DNA of 64,000 nucleotides from Curtobacterium citreum (GTDB lineage: Bacteria > Actinomycetota > Actinomycetes > Actinomycetales > Microbacteriaceae), in the NCBI RefSeq assembly GCF_006715175.1, contig NZ_VFMQ01000001.1, forward strand, positions 1,488,001 to 1,552,000, written 5' to 3'. Position 1 is the first letter of the stretch, and each line of letters begins with the position of its first letter. The notes beneath the pieces are model-generated. The model had not been told where the DNA came from, did not search any database, and saw only the letters and a list, made by a program, of their open reading frames with translations. Positions 1 through 6,647 of this stretch are shown here, piece by piece. Position numbers and translations under genes: made by a program.

Positions 1-286
1 ACCCGTTCGTGTTCCACACCCTGACCCGGACGCCCGATTCCTTCCCCGCCTGACGGTGCATCACCTCGGCGCGTCTGTCCCCGCCTGCCGAGATTGCCTC
101 ACCGTCAGCGGCGACGTTGACGTCGAGGCCCAACCGACGAAGCGCCCAGGAGCGCACCTCCCCGAGAACGGCGTCGGTCCAACCGGCTCGGGCGTGGGTG
201 GTCCAGAACGCCTGATAGTCACGGACCGTCGGGGTGGGAGGTTGTACCTCATCCAACATCTGGTCAACGGACGTTGTCGTGCTCAT
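1..286 (-). CDS. Hypothetical protein, C-terminus cut by window edge
   Basis: An open frame starts at ATG 284-286 and reads leftwards off the window without a stop, giving at least 95 residues. The start follows a purine-rich SD, GGGGGCAGG, directly upstream. The N-terminus is polar and Thr/Ser-rich, followed by a stretch with Trp and Tyr (VRDYQAFWTTHARAGW) and then a more basic part ending VRVRVWNTNG. There is no signal peptide or membrane segment. An AT-rich TATATAGATT at 341-350 is a plausible -10 region. I do not recognise the family, and the missing C-terminus could change the picture. Confidence 0.6.
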   Translation of the reverse strand, partial: MSTTTSVDQMLDEVQPPTPTVRDYQAFWTTHARAGWTDAVLGEVRSWALRRLGLDVNVAADGEAISAGGDRRAEVMHRQAGKESGVRVRVWNTNG

Positions 287-691
287 CCTGCCCCCGGAAT
301 CGGCCAGCTCGGCATCTTCGCTGATCACACCCACCCTGCGAATCTATATAGGCTCCGAGTCCAGCGCCAGCGCTGATCGCTTAGGGAGGCCTGTGGCTGT
401 GTGCATGAAGGGGATAGGGACGTCGTGCATGAGTCGCGGGCCTGGCCGATTGGTCGCCACCGATCGGCCGCCAAGTGTGGACATCAGCGTCCGCAAGAAG
501 TTTGGCGTCTCGACGAGCGTAGAGACGTGCCAACTCTCCAAATGAATGGTAGCGGGATGCGCCAGATCCGTTGCGCTCTCGGCTGAAAAGTCGGTTGCAG
601 CCTCGCTGACATATAGCTCGGTGGCGCTAACATAAGAGACTGTTATCGGTCGCCCGGCCTGGATGAGCCCTAGGGCCGTCCGAGGAGAAAG
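287..691. other. Intergenic stretch, lower GC, no supported gene
   Basis: About 400 bases between the edge gene and the NrtR-like gene. It is visibly more AT-rich than its surroundings (CATATAGCTC, TAACATAAGAGAC, CTATATAGG). A minus-strand frame at 344-541 could encode 65 residues, but it has only a TTG start and no SD. The rest presumably holds the promoter of the left-edge gene. I see no RNA gene. Confidence 0.5.
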
Positions 692-1357
692 TCAGCGGGG
701 GTGTGTCTCAGTAAGCCGCCGCCACACCCCCGCCGGCTTCCCCGGCCCCTCCGCCCGCTTCCCCTCCGCAGCCAAAAGCATCGGCATCATCGCCCGCCGG
801 AACGAGTCCGGCAACAACGCCCGCCCCGCCACCGCCTCGTGCACCCGCCGCAACTCCGTCATCGTGAACGGCTCCGCCACGAGCCCCCACGGATCCGGAG
901 CCACCTCGTACGCGGCCCGCAACCGCGCCGCAGCCACGGCCACGATGTCGTCGTGCCCGTGCACCATCCCCGTCGCCGCGGCGACCGGCATGAGACGCAC
1001 CTGCGACTCATCCAACCCACGGGACAGCGACGAGAACGGCACCACGTCGAGGTGCCCGACGGACATCACCCACCCCCGACTGTCCCGCGCCGGGTCGTCG
1101 AACACCTGCAACTGCTGCGGCGCCAACCCCGTGACGCCGGCCTTCGCCTGCAGCGACCGCAGCACAGCATCGGCCAATCGCTCGCCCTCGTGCACGAACG
1201 TCCCCGGCAGCCGCCAGTCCCCGTCGACCGCGTCCCGCACCTGCAGCACCGACAGCTCGTCCTCCACAGGCACCGTCAGCACGGCGGTGTCCACAGCCAC
1301 CGAGGGTCGCGGGTAGTCGACCAGGCGCTTTCCGGCAGCATCGCGGTACTCACTCAC
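692..1357 (-). CDS. NrtR-like Nudix-domain transcriptional regulator
   Basis: A 221-residue protein with an N-terminal Nudix-like fold and a C-terminal winged-helix-like region, the layout of NrtR regulators, which sense ADP-ribose and related NAD metabolites. The Nudix box is degenerate: where active enzymes have REUxEExG, this protein has RSLQAKAG (about residues 90-97). NrtR proteins commonly lack catalysis in this way. The C-terminal part (WGLVAEPFTMTELRRVHEAV, then FRRAM) resembles the NrtR DNA-binding domain. GTG at 1355-1357 is chosen because an upstream extension would run across the operator region. It is divergent from an ADP-ribosylglycohydrolase, and two palindromes lie between them. 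Family call is strong; the effector is inferred. Confidence 0.8.
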   Translation of the reverse strand: MSEYRDAAGKRLVDYPRPSVAVDTAVLTVPVEDELSVLQVRDAVDGDWRLPGTFVHEGERLADAVLRSLQAKAGVTGLAPQQLQVFDDPARDSRGWVMSVGHLDVVPFSSLSRGLDESQVRLMPVAAATGMVHGHDDIVAVAAARLRAAYEVAPDPWGLVAEPFTMTELRRVHEAVAGRALLPDSFRRAMMPMLLAAEGKRAEGPGKPAGVWRRLTETHPR

Positions 1358-1365
1358 GACGACGA

Positions 1366-1387
1366 GTTTACGCACACTTGCGCAAAC
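1366..1387. promoter_or_regulatory. Palindromic operator 1 between NrtR-like regulator and ADPRH
   Basis: A 22-bp inverted repeat, GTTTACGCA-N4-TGCGCAAAC, starting 9 bases upstream of the regulator GTG. Its centre is 44 bp (about four helical turns) from the centre of operator 2, suggesting two regulator dimers bound on one DNA face. Confidence 0.65.
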
Positions 1388-1409
1388 CATGACCGCATGC
1401 CACGATCGT

Positions 1410-1431
1410 CTTTGCGCAGAATCGCGCAAAC
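1410..1431. promoter_or_regulatory. Palindromic operator 2 between NrtR-like regulator and ADPRH
   Basis: A second copy, CTTTGCGCA-N4-CGCGCAAAC, 15 bases ahead of the ADPRH start. It shares the TTTGCGCA / GCGCAAAC half-sites with operator 1, which supports autoregulation plus control of the hydrolase. Confidence 0.65.
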
Positions 1432-1445
1432 CAGGGGAGGCGCTC

Positions 1446-2387
1446 ATGAACACCACCACACACGAACGCGCGATCGGTGCCGTGCTCGGCTCCGCCGCGG
1501 GCGACGCCCTCGGCGCCGGCTACGAGTTCAAGCCGGCGGTGCCGGAACCCACACCCATCCGCATGGCGGGCGGCGGCTCCTTCTGCTGGGCGCCGGGGGA
1601 GTGGACCGACGACACCAGCATGGCCGTCCCGATCCTCCGCACCCTCGCCCGCGGCGGCGACCCCGCCGACGAGTCCTCGCTCGACGGCCTCGTCGCCGCC
1701 TGGGCAGGGTGGGCACAGACCGCCCCCGACGTCGGCATCCAGACACGCAACGTGCTCACCGGCCTGGAGGCATGCACCGCCGCCCACAGTCGCGCTGCGG
1801 CCCGCCAGGAACACGACTTCAAGGGCCGGTCCGCGGGCAACGGCTCGCTCATGCGCACGGCTCCGCTGGTGCTCGGCTACCTTCGCGACGAGGACGGTGA
1901 AGAGGCGAGGCTCGCAGCGGCAGCACGTGCGATCAGCGACCTGACCCACTTCGAGGCGGACGCCGGCGACGGGTGCGTCCTCTGGTGCGTCGCGATCCGG
2001 CACGCGGTGCTGACCGGCGAGCTCGACGTCCTCCGCGGGCTCGAGCTGCTCGACCTCGACCGCCGCCAGCTCTGGGCGGAGCGACTCGTCCGCGCCGAGC
2101 ACGCCGCACCGGTCGACTTCACCGACTCGAACGGCTGGGTCGTGTCCGCCCTCCAGGCTGCGTACGCCGCGGTCCTCAAGAGCTCCACCCTCGAGGACGC
2201 CCTCGTCCGTGCGGTCCGCACCGGCAACGACACCGACACGGTGGCCGCGATCGCCGGAGGCCTGGCGGGAGCGCTGTACGGCGCGTCCGCGCTCCCGGCC
2301 GAGTGGCGCGAACTGCTCCACGGATGGCCGGCGCTGCGGGCGGACGACCTCGTCGCCCTCAGCGAGCAGGCCCTCGCCGCGCGGTAG
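1446..2387 (+). CDS. ADP-ribosylglycohydrolase family protein
   Basis: A 313-residue DraG/ARH-type hydrolase, expected to remove ADP-ribose from proteins or small molecules using two divalent metals in the cytoplasm. Visible motifs are GSAAGDALGAGYEF near the N-terminus, WTDDTSM (about residues 53-58) and GNDTDTVAAIAGG (about 259-271); the Asp/Thr pairs are the usual metal ligands. GNGSLMRTAP in the middle is also typical. ATG 1446 follows a clear SD, GGGGAGG. Divergence from an NrtR-like, ADP-ribose-type regulator suggests the gene responds to ADP-ribose levels. Family certain; the natural substrate is unknown. Confidence 0.9.
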   Translation: MNTTTHERAIGAVLGSAAGDALGAGYEFKPAVPEPTPIRMAGGGSFCWAPGEWTDDTSMAVPILRTLARGGDPADESSLDGLVAAWAGWAQTAPDVGIQTRNVLTGLEACTAAHSRAAARQEHDFKGRSAGNGSLMRTAPLVLGYLRDEDGEEARLAAAARAISDLTHFEADAGDGCVLWCVAIRHAVLTGELDVLRGLELLDLDRRQLWAERLVRAEHAAPVDFTDSNGWVVSALQAAYAAVLKSSTLEDALVRAVRTGNDTDTVAAIAGGLAGALYGASALPAEWRELLHGWPALRADDLVALSEQALAAR

Positions 2388-2401
2388 CGAGGGCAGGGCC
2401 C

Positions 2402-2437
2402 GGGGTCGGAGGATGCTGTGGGGGGATCCTCCGCCCC
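2402..2437 (+). terminator. GC-rich hairpin after ADPRH gene
   Basis: Arms GGGGTCGGAGGAT and ATCCTCCGCCCC pair around a G-rich loop just after the ADPRH stop. There is no T-tract, as is common in high-GC actinobacteria. Confidence 0.6.
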
Positions 2438-2467
2438 CGCCCTGGCACCGCAGAGCAGACTCGATGC

Positions 2468-2482
2468 GGACTGGAGGCACAG
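2468..2482 (+). repeat. Dispersed CTGGAGGCRC element, intergenic copy
   Basis: GACTGGAGGCACAG in the gap between the ADPRH and DUF4395 genes. It is one of at least 13 copies of this core in the window, described in the findings. Confidence 0.6.
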
Positions 2483-2565
2483 ATCACCCTGCCAGCGCGA
2501 CGAGCGTCGTGCAGGTGGTGCGATCCTCCCGGCTGGTTGCCGGTGGTCCTGAGGACCGGCGGCCG

Positions 2566-3045
2566 TCAGGCGGCGCTGCGTCGCGGGCGGAACACGCCCG
2601 CCCGGACCAGCCACACGTAGAGCAGGCAGCCGATGCAGACGTCGAAGACGGCGTTGAGGAACGCGGCGACCAGCGCGATCGCAGCGCCGACGGGTGCGGC
2701 GTAGGGGACCCCGACCAGGGCGAGCACGAGGGCGAGGGCCGTGATGACCAGGCCGACCTGCTGGGCGAAGGTCGGGGGCTCGGGGGCCTCGAGTTCGGTG
2801 GGCGGTGCGAGCCTCGGCCGGATGAAGCGGCGGAACAGCGCACCGTACGGGTGGCGGCGGATGCCCGCGATGCCGCCGATCGCGAAGAACACGACGATGA
2901 CGGCCAGGAGCACGATGCCGGCGACCCACGTGGCGGGCACGAGGGTCAGGATGATCGTCGCCGCGAGGAGCACGGTCGTGATCGCGGCGCCGAAGCGGGG
3001 CGAGCGCGGGTCGATCCCGCGGGCGGTGTCGTTCGTGGTGGTCAT
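2566..3045 (-). CDS. DUF4395 family membrane protein
   Basis: A 159-residue protein with about four membrane segments: residues 20-36 and 42-60 (AGIVLLAVIVVFFAIGGIAG), then two after residue 95. The C-terminal segment holds FDVCIGCLLY, the CxxC-like cysteine pair typical of DUF4395 proteins, which often sit beside thioredoxin-like genes. Here the start codon overlaps the stop of the upstream thioredoxin by four bases, so the two are translationally coupled. A shared role in disulfide or sulfur chemistry at the membrane is inference. Confidence 0.8.
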   Translation of the reverse strand: MTTTNDTARGIDPRSPRFGAAITTVLLAATIILTLVPATWVAGIVLLAVIVVFFAIGGIAGIRRHPYGALFRRFIRPRLAPPTELEAPEPPTFAQQVGLVITALALVLALVGVPYAAPVGAAIALVAAFLNAVFDVCIGCLLYVWLVRAGVFRPRRSAA

Positions 3046-3491
3046 CGGGACTCCCGGGATCCGGCGGTCAGGACGGTGTCGAGTGCGGCGGCGAGCTCCG
3101 CGGGGCGGGGCGGGCCGCCGAAGCGGGTGCGGACGGTGCGGTTGGCGTCCAGGAGCAGGACCGTCGGGGTCTGCATCACGTCGAAGCGGCGCGCGAGTTC
3201 GGGACGTTCGGCGAGGTCGACCTCGATGCGGCGAACGCCCTCGTGGCGGTCGGCGACGGCGTCGAGCTGGCGGCGGGTGGCCGGGCAGCGGACGCAGGTC
3301 GGCGTGGAGAACTGGACGAGAGTCGCCGCGGGGCCGTAGTCGGTCGCGGCGGCGAGGTCGTCGGTGCGCGGGGCGTCGATCGTGGTCGCGGCGGTGCGGG
3401 CACGGCCGGTGCGCTGGCGCAGCACGAGGCCGATCACGGTCGCGAGGGCGAGGACGCCGACGAGCACGGCGATCGCGGTTCCGACGGTCAT
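3042..3491 (-). CDS. Membrane-anchored thioredoxin-family protein
   Basis: A 149-residue protein with an N-terminal anchor (residues 4-24) followed by a thioredoxin fold. The active-site motif CVRCP (about residues 66-70) is preceded by VQFSTPT and followed by a helix, and the cis-Pro motif QTPTVLLL (about 107-114) is present. The catalytic domain should lie outside the membrane. It overlaps the DUF4395 gene by four bases. The ATG is seven bases after a TAGCGT -10 hexamer with no SD, suggesting a leaderless mRNA. The exact redox partner is unknown. Confidence 0.85.
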   Translation of the reverse strand: MTVGTAIAVLVGVLALATVIGLVLRQRTGRARTAATTIDAPRTDDLAAATDYGPAATLVQFSTPTCVRCPATRRQLDAVADRHEGVRRIEVDLAERPELARRFDVMQTPTVLLLDANRTVRTRFGGPPRPAELAAALDTVLTAGSRESR

Positions 3492-3497
3492 GCGGCG

Positions 3498-3503
3498 ACG
3501 CTA
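3498..3503 (-). promoter_or_regulatory. Leaderless-type -10 for thioredoxin gene
   Basis: TAGCGT on the minus strand, six bases before the ATG, with no SD between. Confidence 0.55.
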
Positions 3504-3556
3504 CGCCCGACCGGTGACGCTCGAGGGAACGTGTCGCTCCGTGACACCGGCGGGAA

Positions 3557-4075
3557 TCAGTCCGGGATGCCGAGGGCTTCGCACTTCGCCCACTGCTCGG
3601 GACGGTGCTGCGCGAGCCACGCGGTGAACTCGTCGAAGCCGCGGTTGGTCGTGTACACGCGGAACTGCTGCTTCCGGTTCGCGTCCCAGCCCACGACGCT
3701 GATGAACGCGATGCCGTTGCCGCTCCGCTGCTTCTCGAAGCGCAGCGTCTCCAGGGCGGTGACGTCACGCCGGCGCTTCCGGCCCCAGCCTCGGCGGACG
3801 TCGTACAGCTCGTCGTAGACCGTGATGCGGCTGCCGCAGAGGATCGCCCCGATGGGCAGACCGACGATGCCGGCGCCGATGAGCATCCCGGGGATCGGGC
3901 CGCCGAGGTCGGACGAGACGCTCGACTGCACGACGGCTCCGAGCGCGCCGAGCACGAACGCTCCGAGGCCGAGCCAGAGGATCAGCGTGGAGCCTGCCCA
4001 TGACCGTCGCACGATGAACAGCGGCTTCGCAGCGCCCTTCGTGACGGTTCCACCCCAGGTGTTGATCTCGCTCAT
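3557..4075 (-). CDS. Hypothetical membrane protein coupled to vsr
   Basis: A 172-residue protein with two membrane segments (about residues 27-50 and 62-82) followed by a cytoplasmic part containing a basic run (WGRKRRRD) and a compact C-terminal region rich in aromatic residues. The layout resembles small PH-like or DUF-type membrane proteins, but I cannot name the family. Its ATG overlaps the stop of the upstream Vsr gene by four bases, so the two are very likely co-translated. Nothing links its function directly to DNA repair. Confidence 0.7.
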   Translation of the reverse strand: MSEINTWGGTVTKGAAKPLFIVRRSWAGSTLILWLGLGAFVLGALGAVVQSSVSSDLGGPIPGMLIGAGIVGLPIGAILCGSRITVYDELYDVRRGWGRKRRRDVTALETLRFEKQRSGNGIAFISVVGWDANRKQQFRVYTTNRGFDEFTAWLAQHRPEQWAKCEALGIPD

Positions 4076-4548
4076 CGTTCCCCCTCCGTCGGACACCGTA
4101 CCGGGCCGCGGGTCGGCGTGCTCGGGCCCACGACGGCCTCCCACTGGTCGAGGACCCGCTCGACGCGATCCGCGGTCTCGGCCGGGTCGTCGTGCTCCCA
4201 CGCGCGGACGACCCGCCAGCCCTCGCGCACCAGGATCGCCTCGTTGCGGGCGTCACGCTGCCGGTTCGCCAGGAGCTTGCGGTGCCACAGCTCGGCGTTG
4301 GCCTTCGGCAGGTGGGTGTGGTCCGGGCAGAAGTGCCAGAAGCAGCCGTCGACGAACACGGCGACGCGGGCGCGCGGGAAGACGAGGTCGGGGCGGACCC
4401 GGCAGCGGATGCTCACCGGGCGGTCGACGAAGAACCGGCGCCCGCGGCGGTGGAGCTCACGACGGACGGCGAGCTCGGGCGCGGTGTCCCGCCGCCCGAA
4501 CCGGGCCATGTGGCGGCGGCGGGCGTCGTCGGCCTCCCAGCGGTCCAT
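4072..4548 (-). CDS. vsr: Very short patch repair endonuclease (Vsr)
   Basis: A 158-residue Vsr-type endonuclease, which nicks beside T:G mismatches formed by deamination of 5-methylcytosine. The N-terminus (DTAPELAVRREL, RRGRRF) and the hallmark VDGCFWHFC (about residues 66-74), with following His and Cys that bind zinc, match the family, as does the C-terminal RRVVRAWEHD. Length is normal. Vsr genes usually accompany a cytosine-5 methyltransferase; none is seen in the window. The downstream neighbour overlapping by four bases is an unrelated membrane protein. Confidence 0.9.
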   Translation of the reverse strand: MDRWEADDARRRHMARFGRRDTAPELAVRRELHRRGRRFFVDRPVSIRCRVRPDLVFPRARVAVFVDGCFWHFCPDHTHLPKANAELWHRKLLANRQRDARNEAILVREGWRVVRAWEHDDPAETADRVERVLDQWEAVVGPSTPTRGPVRCPTEGER

Positions 4549-4612
4549 CGCCTCAGCGTTCCATCCGGGACCTGACGGACCGACGGATCATCGGTGATCT
4601 GTGGACATGGCG

Positions 4613-4771
4613 TCAAACGGCGTGAGCGGGGCCGTCGGCGTTGAGTGCTCGGCGGTACCGGTCGACCTGGAGGGTGCTCCGACGCATCAGGACGATCACC
4701 ACGACCCCTGCGATCACCATCACCACGATGAGGACGATGCGGAACGTAGCGCCCCACCCGTTCGACGACAT
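4613..4771 (-). CDS. Small single-pass membrane protein (52 aa)
   Basis: A 52-residue frame beginning MSSNGWGATF, followed by one strongly hydrophobic helix (about residues 11-29) and a basic, then mixed tail ending in ALNADGPAHAV. AGGTGA about ten bases upstream of the ATG may serve as SD. The gene overlaps the 3' end of the next membrane protein gene by 52 bases in another frame. In the overlap this frame gives the coherent membrane helix, while the other frame ends in a low-complexity Ser/Arg tail. A frameshift joining the two is the main alternative. Confidence 0.65.
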   Translation of the reverse strand: MSSNGWGATFRIVLIVVMVIAGVVVIVLMRRSTLQVDRYRRALNADGPAHAV

Positions 4772-5202
4772 GAGAGACCGATCACCTGCGAGCCGATGAT
4801 GCCGCCGTAGAGGAGGACGAACTGCGCGGTCGCCAAGGGGAGGGTCAGCGAGAGCACCTCAGCGAGGTCAGCGGCGCGCAGGGCGAGCGGTGACTCTCGC
4901 TGTTCGACGGGCACTCCGGCGAACACCGCCTTCTGCACCGCACGCTTGCCCGCCGCGTCCAGGCCGGTCGTGGGAGCGCTCGTGACCGACGACATGCGTC
5001 GCTGTGCGATGAGCGCCGTCGCCGTGCCGGCGAACCCGCCGATCGCCATGAGCCCGCCTACGACCACGAGCGCTCGCTCGAGCGGGTCCTCACCGGCGGA
5101 CAGCCACAGCCCGACGCCGACGCCCACCACCGCGCCGAGCACGGTGATCCACGTCGTGCGCCGAACGGCTCGTCGGACGGTCTCGTGCGGTTCATCGGCC
5201 AC
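4720..5202 (-). CDS. Hypothetical membrane protein
   Basis: A 160-residue protein with segments near residues 20-36, 45-66 and 122-145. The GTG at 5200-5202 is chosen because TACTGT at 5210-5215 would be its -10, seven bases away; the in-frame GTG at 5209-5211 would overlap that hexamer. The last 17 residues (after IGSQVIGL) are Ser/Arg-rich and overlap the start of the 52-residue membrane protein. The family is not recognised. Confidence 0.65.
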   Translation of the reverse strand: MADEPHETVRRAVRRTTWITVLGAVVGVGVGLWLSAGEDPLERALVVVGGLMAIGGFAGTATALIAQRRMSSVTSAPTTGLDAAGKRAVQKAVFAGVPVEQRESPLALRAADLAEVLSLTLPLATAQFVLLYGGIIGSQVIGLSCRRTGGALRSASSSSW

Positions 5203-5209
5203 GTGCGCC

Positions 5210-5215
5210 ACAGTA
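5210..5215 (-). promoter_or_regulatory. Leaderless-type -10 deciding a GTG start
   Basis: TACTGT on the minus strand, seven bases before GTG 5200-5202. Its position argues against the longer GTG start at 5209-5211. Confidence 0.5.
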
Positions 5216-5308
5216 CGGGTGCGTCACGCCGTTGATCGCCCGGTCGGCTCTCTCCTTGGTCGCCGGCGGTCAGGGCCGGTGTCGGCGGCGTTCGCAACGA
5301 TCACTCGT

Positions 5309-6340
5309 ATGTCTCCTGTCGCCGTGGGTCCCGCGTTGTCCTTCTTCCGAGACCCCTCCAACGCAATCAACGTCTCGATGATCCTTCTCTCGCTGTGGGC
5401 GCTGACCGTCTACGCCGTGGTCATGATCACCTTCGCGGGTTCCGCGGGCCGCGTGCTGGGCCGCCTGGAGCGGCGGTTCCTCTCGGAGGTGCCGGAAACC
5501 TCTCGGGCGAGCTCGCGCCCATGGCCGATCTTCGTATCGCGTCACCTCGTGGCCGCGCGGGCGGCAGCGGCCCTGCAGCGTCGCATGCTCGCCGTGGTCT
5601 GGGTGTGTGCAGCCCTCGCTACTGCCGGCGACGTCTTCCTCGCCGTCTCACTCTTCTCGTTGACCAGGAACATCGGCGCCGTTCCGTTCGCGATGTTCTC
5701 GCTCCTCCTCGCCGCCTGTCTGCCCTTGCTCGCGACGCTGCGGCTCGCTCGCTGGCTCTGGCGCGGTCGGGCGAGCCTGGAGTGGCAGATCGCGTTGTTG
5801 GGAGAGCGGTTGATGCGGGACACGAAGGCGTCGAACCAGCAGAGCATCGCGGCGCAGCGGAGCGCAGACGTCGAATCGGTGCTCGTCCGGCGGTTCCGTT
5901 CGAGCAAGTTGGCCCGTCAGCCGGTTGCCGAGCACCGTGTCTGGTTGGTCCGACTGCAACCGGCGATCAACGACCGAGCAGCGATGGTCGTGCAGGATCA
6001 CGGGTTGAGCTTCGATTGGCACGTCTGGTCGACGCGGTGGCTGGATCTCGTGGCGTCGGCCTTCACGACCGCCACGCACGGCCGGATGCCGCCCGACTCG
6101 GACACGTTGTTGGTACCGGACCATCGCACGACCGAGCAGATCGGTCTCAGGATCGCCAACTGGTCGGTCCTCGGGCTCGGGGTCTTGGGGATGACGCTGC
6201 TGCTGCTCGCAGACCACCCAGTCGATCTGCAGTCGCTGTGGTCGGGCTGGGACACGGCTACCGGGCGCGTCGCCACGCTCGTCACAGCCGCCGGCGGCGT
6301 GGTCGCACTGATCAGCGTGGGACGGTCGGGGTCCCGCTGA
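5309..6340 (+). CDS. Hypothetical multi-pass membrane protein
   Basis: A 343-residue protein with about five membrane segments: one near residues 15-40, two around 95-150 (VVWVCAALATAGDVFLAVSLF, then FAMFSLLLAACLPLLATL), and two at the C-terminus (about 292-312 and 322-340). Between them lies a soluble part of roughly 130 residues with several conserved-looking Trp residues. ATG 5309 is chosen because AACGAT lies seven bases upstream and the longer open frame runs into the opposite-strand gene. I do not recognise the family. Confidence 0.75.
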   Translation: MSPVAVGPALSFFRDPSNAINVSMILLSLWALTVYAVVMITFAGSAGRVLGRLERRFLSEVPETSRASSRPWPIFVSRHLVAARAAAALQRRMLAVVWVCAALATAGDVFLAVSLFSLTRNIGAVPFAMFSLLLAACLPLLATLRLARWLWRGRASLEWQIALLGERLMRDTKASNQQSIAAQRSADVESVLVRRFRSSKLARQPVAEHRVWLVRLQPAINDRAAMVVQDHGLSFDWHVWSTRWLDLVASAFTTATHGRMPPDSDTLLVPDHRTTEQIGLRIANWSVLGLGVLGMTLLLLADHPVDLQSLWSGWDTATGRVATLVTAAGGVVALISVGRSGSR

Positions 6341-6366
6341 CGTCGATGGGCCTGAGAGCGCCCGAC

Positions 6367-6372
6367 TAGCAT
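6367..6372 (+). promoter_or_regulatory. Leaderless-type -10 for DUF1653 gene
   Basis: TAGCAT seven bases before ATG 6380, with no SD. Confidence 0.55.
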
Positions 6373-6379
6373 CAGCCCG

Positions 6380-6613
6380 ATGAGCAGCGACGTGACCCCT
6401 GGCCGGTACCGCCACTTCAAGGGCGGCGAGTACGAGGTGGTCCTCGTCGCGCGGGACGTCGAGACCGAGGAGCCGGTGGTCGTCTACCAGGCGCTCTACG
6501 GCGACCGCGGGCACTGGGTCCGGTCCCTCGCCGACTTCACCGCGCACGTGTCCCGCGACGGTTACGAGGGACCGCGGTTCGTGCGGATCGAGCCTGTCGG
6601 CGGCCGCCCCTAG
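6380..6613 (+). CDS. DUF1653 domain protein
   Basis: A 77-residue protein made of a single DUF1653 domain. The family signature is clear: GRYRHFKGGEYEVV near the N-terminus, EPVVVYQALYGDRGHWVRSL in the middle, and GYEGPRFVRIE at the end. It is a small cytoplasmic beta-rich protein whose function is unknown across the family. It may be transcribed alone from the leaderless-type promoter just upstream. The next gene has its own -10 (TAGGCT, 6611-6616) and SD. Confidence 0.9.
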   Translation: MSSDVTPGRYRHFKGGEYEVVLVARDVETEEPVVVYQALYGDRGHWVRSLADFTAHVSRDGYEGPRFVRIEPVGGRP

Positions 6614-6647
6614 GCTCGTCAGCGCACCAGACGAGACGGGGGAGCGC

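Noticed and set aside
344..541. 65-residue minus-strand frame in the left intergenic region
   Set aside because: Only a TTG start, no SD or promoter, and no recognisable motif. The open frame extends upstream without any ATG or GTG.
1760..1775. Another dispersed-element copy inside the ADPRH gene (CCTGGAGGCATGC)
   Set aside because: It differs at the last core base and is read as GLEA in a conserved helix of the family, so ordinary coding constraint explains it.
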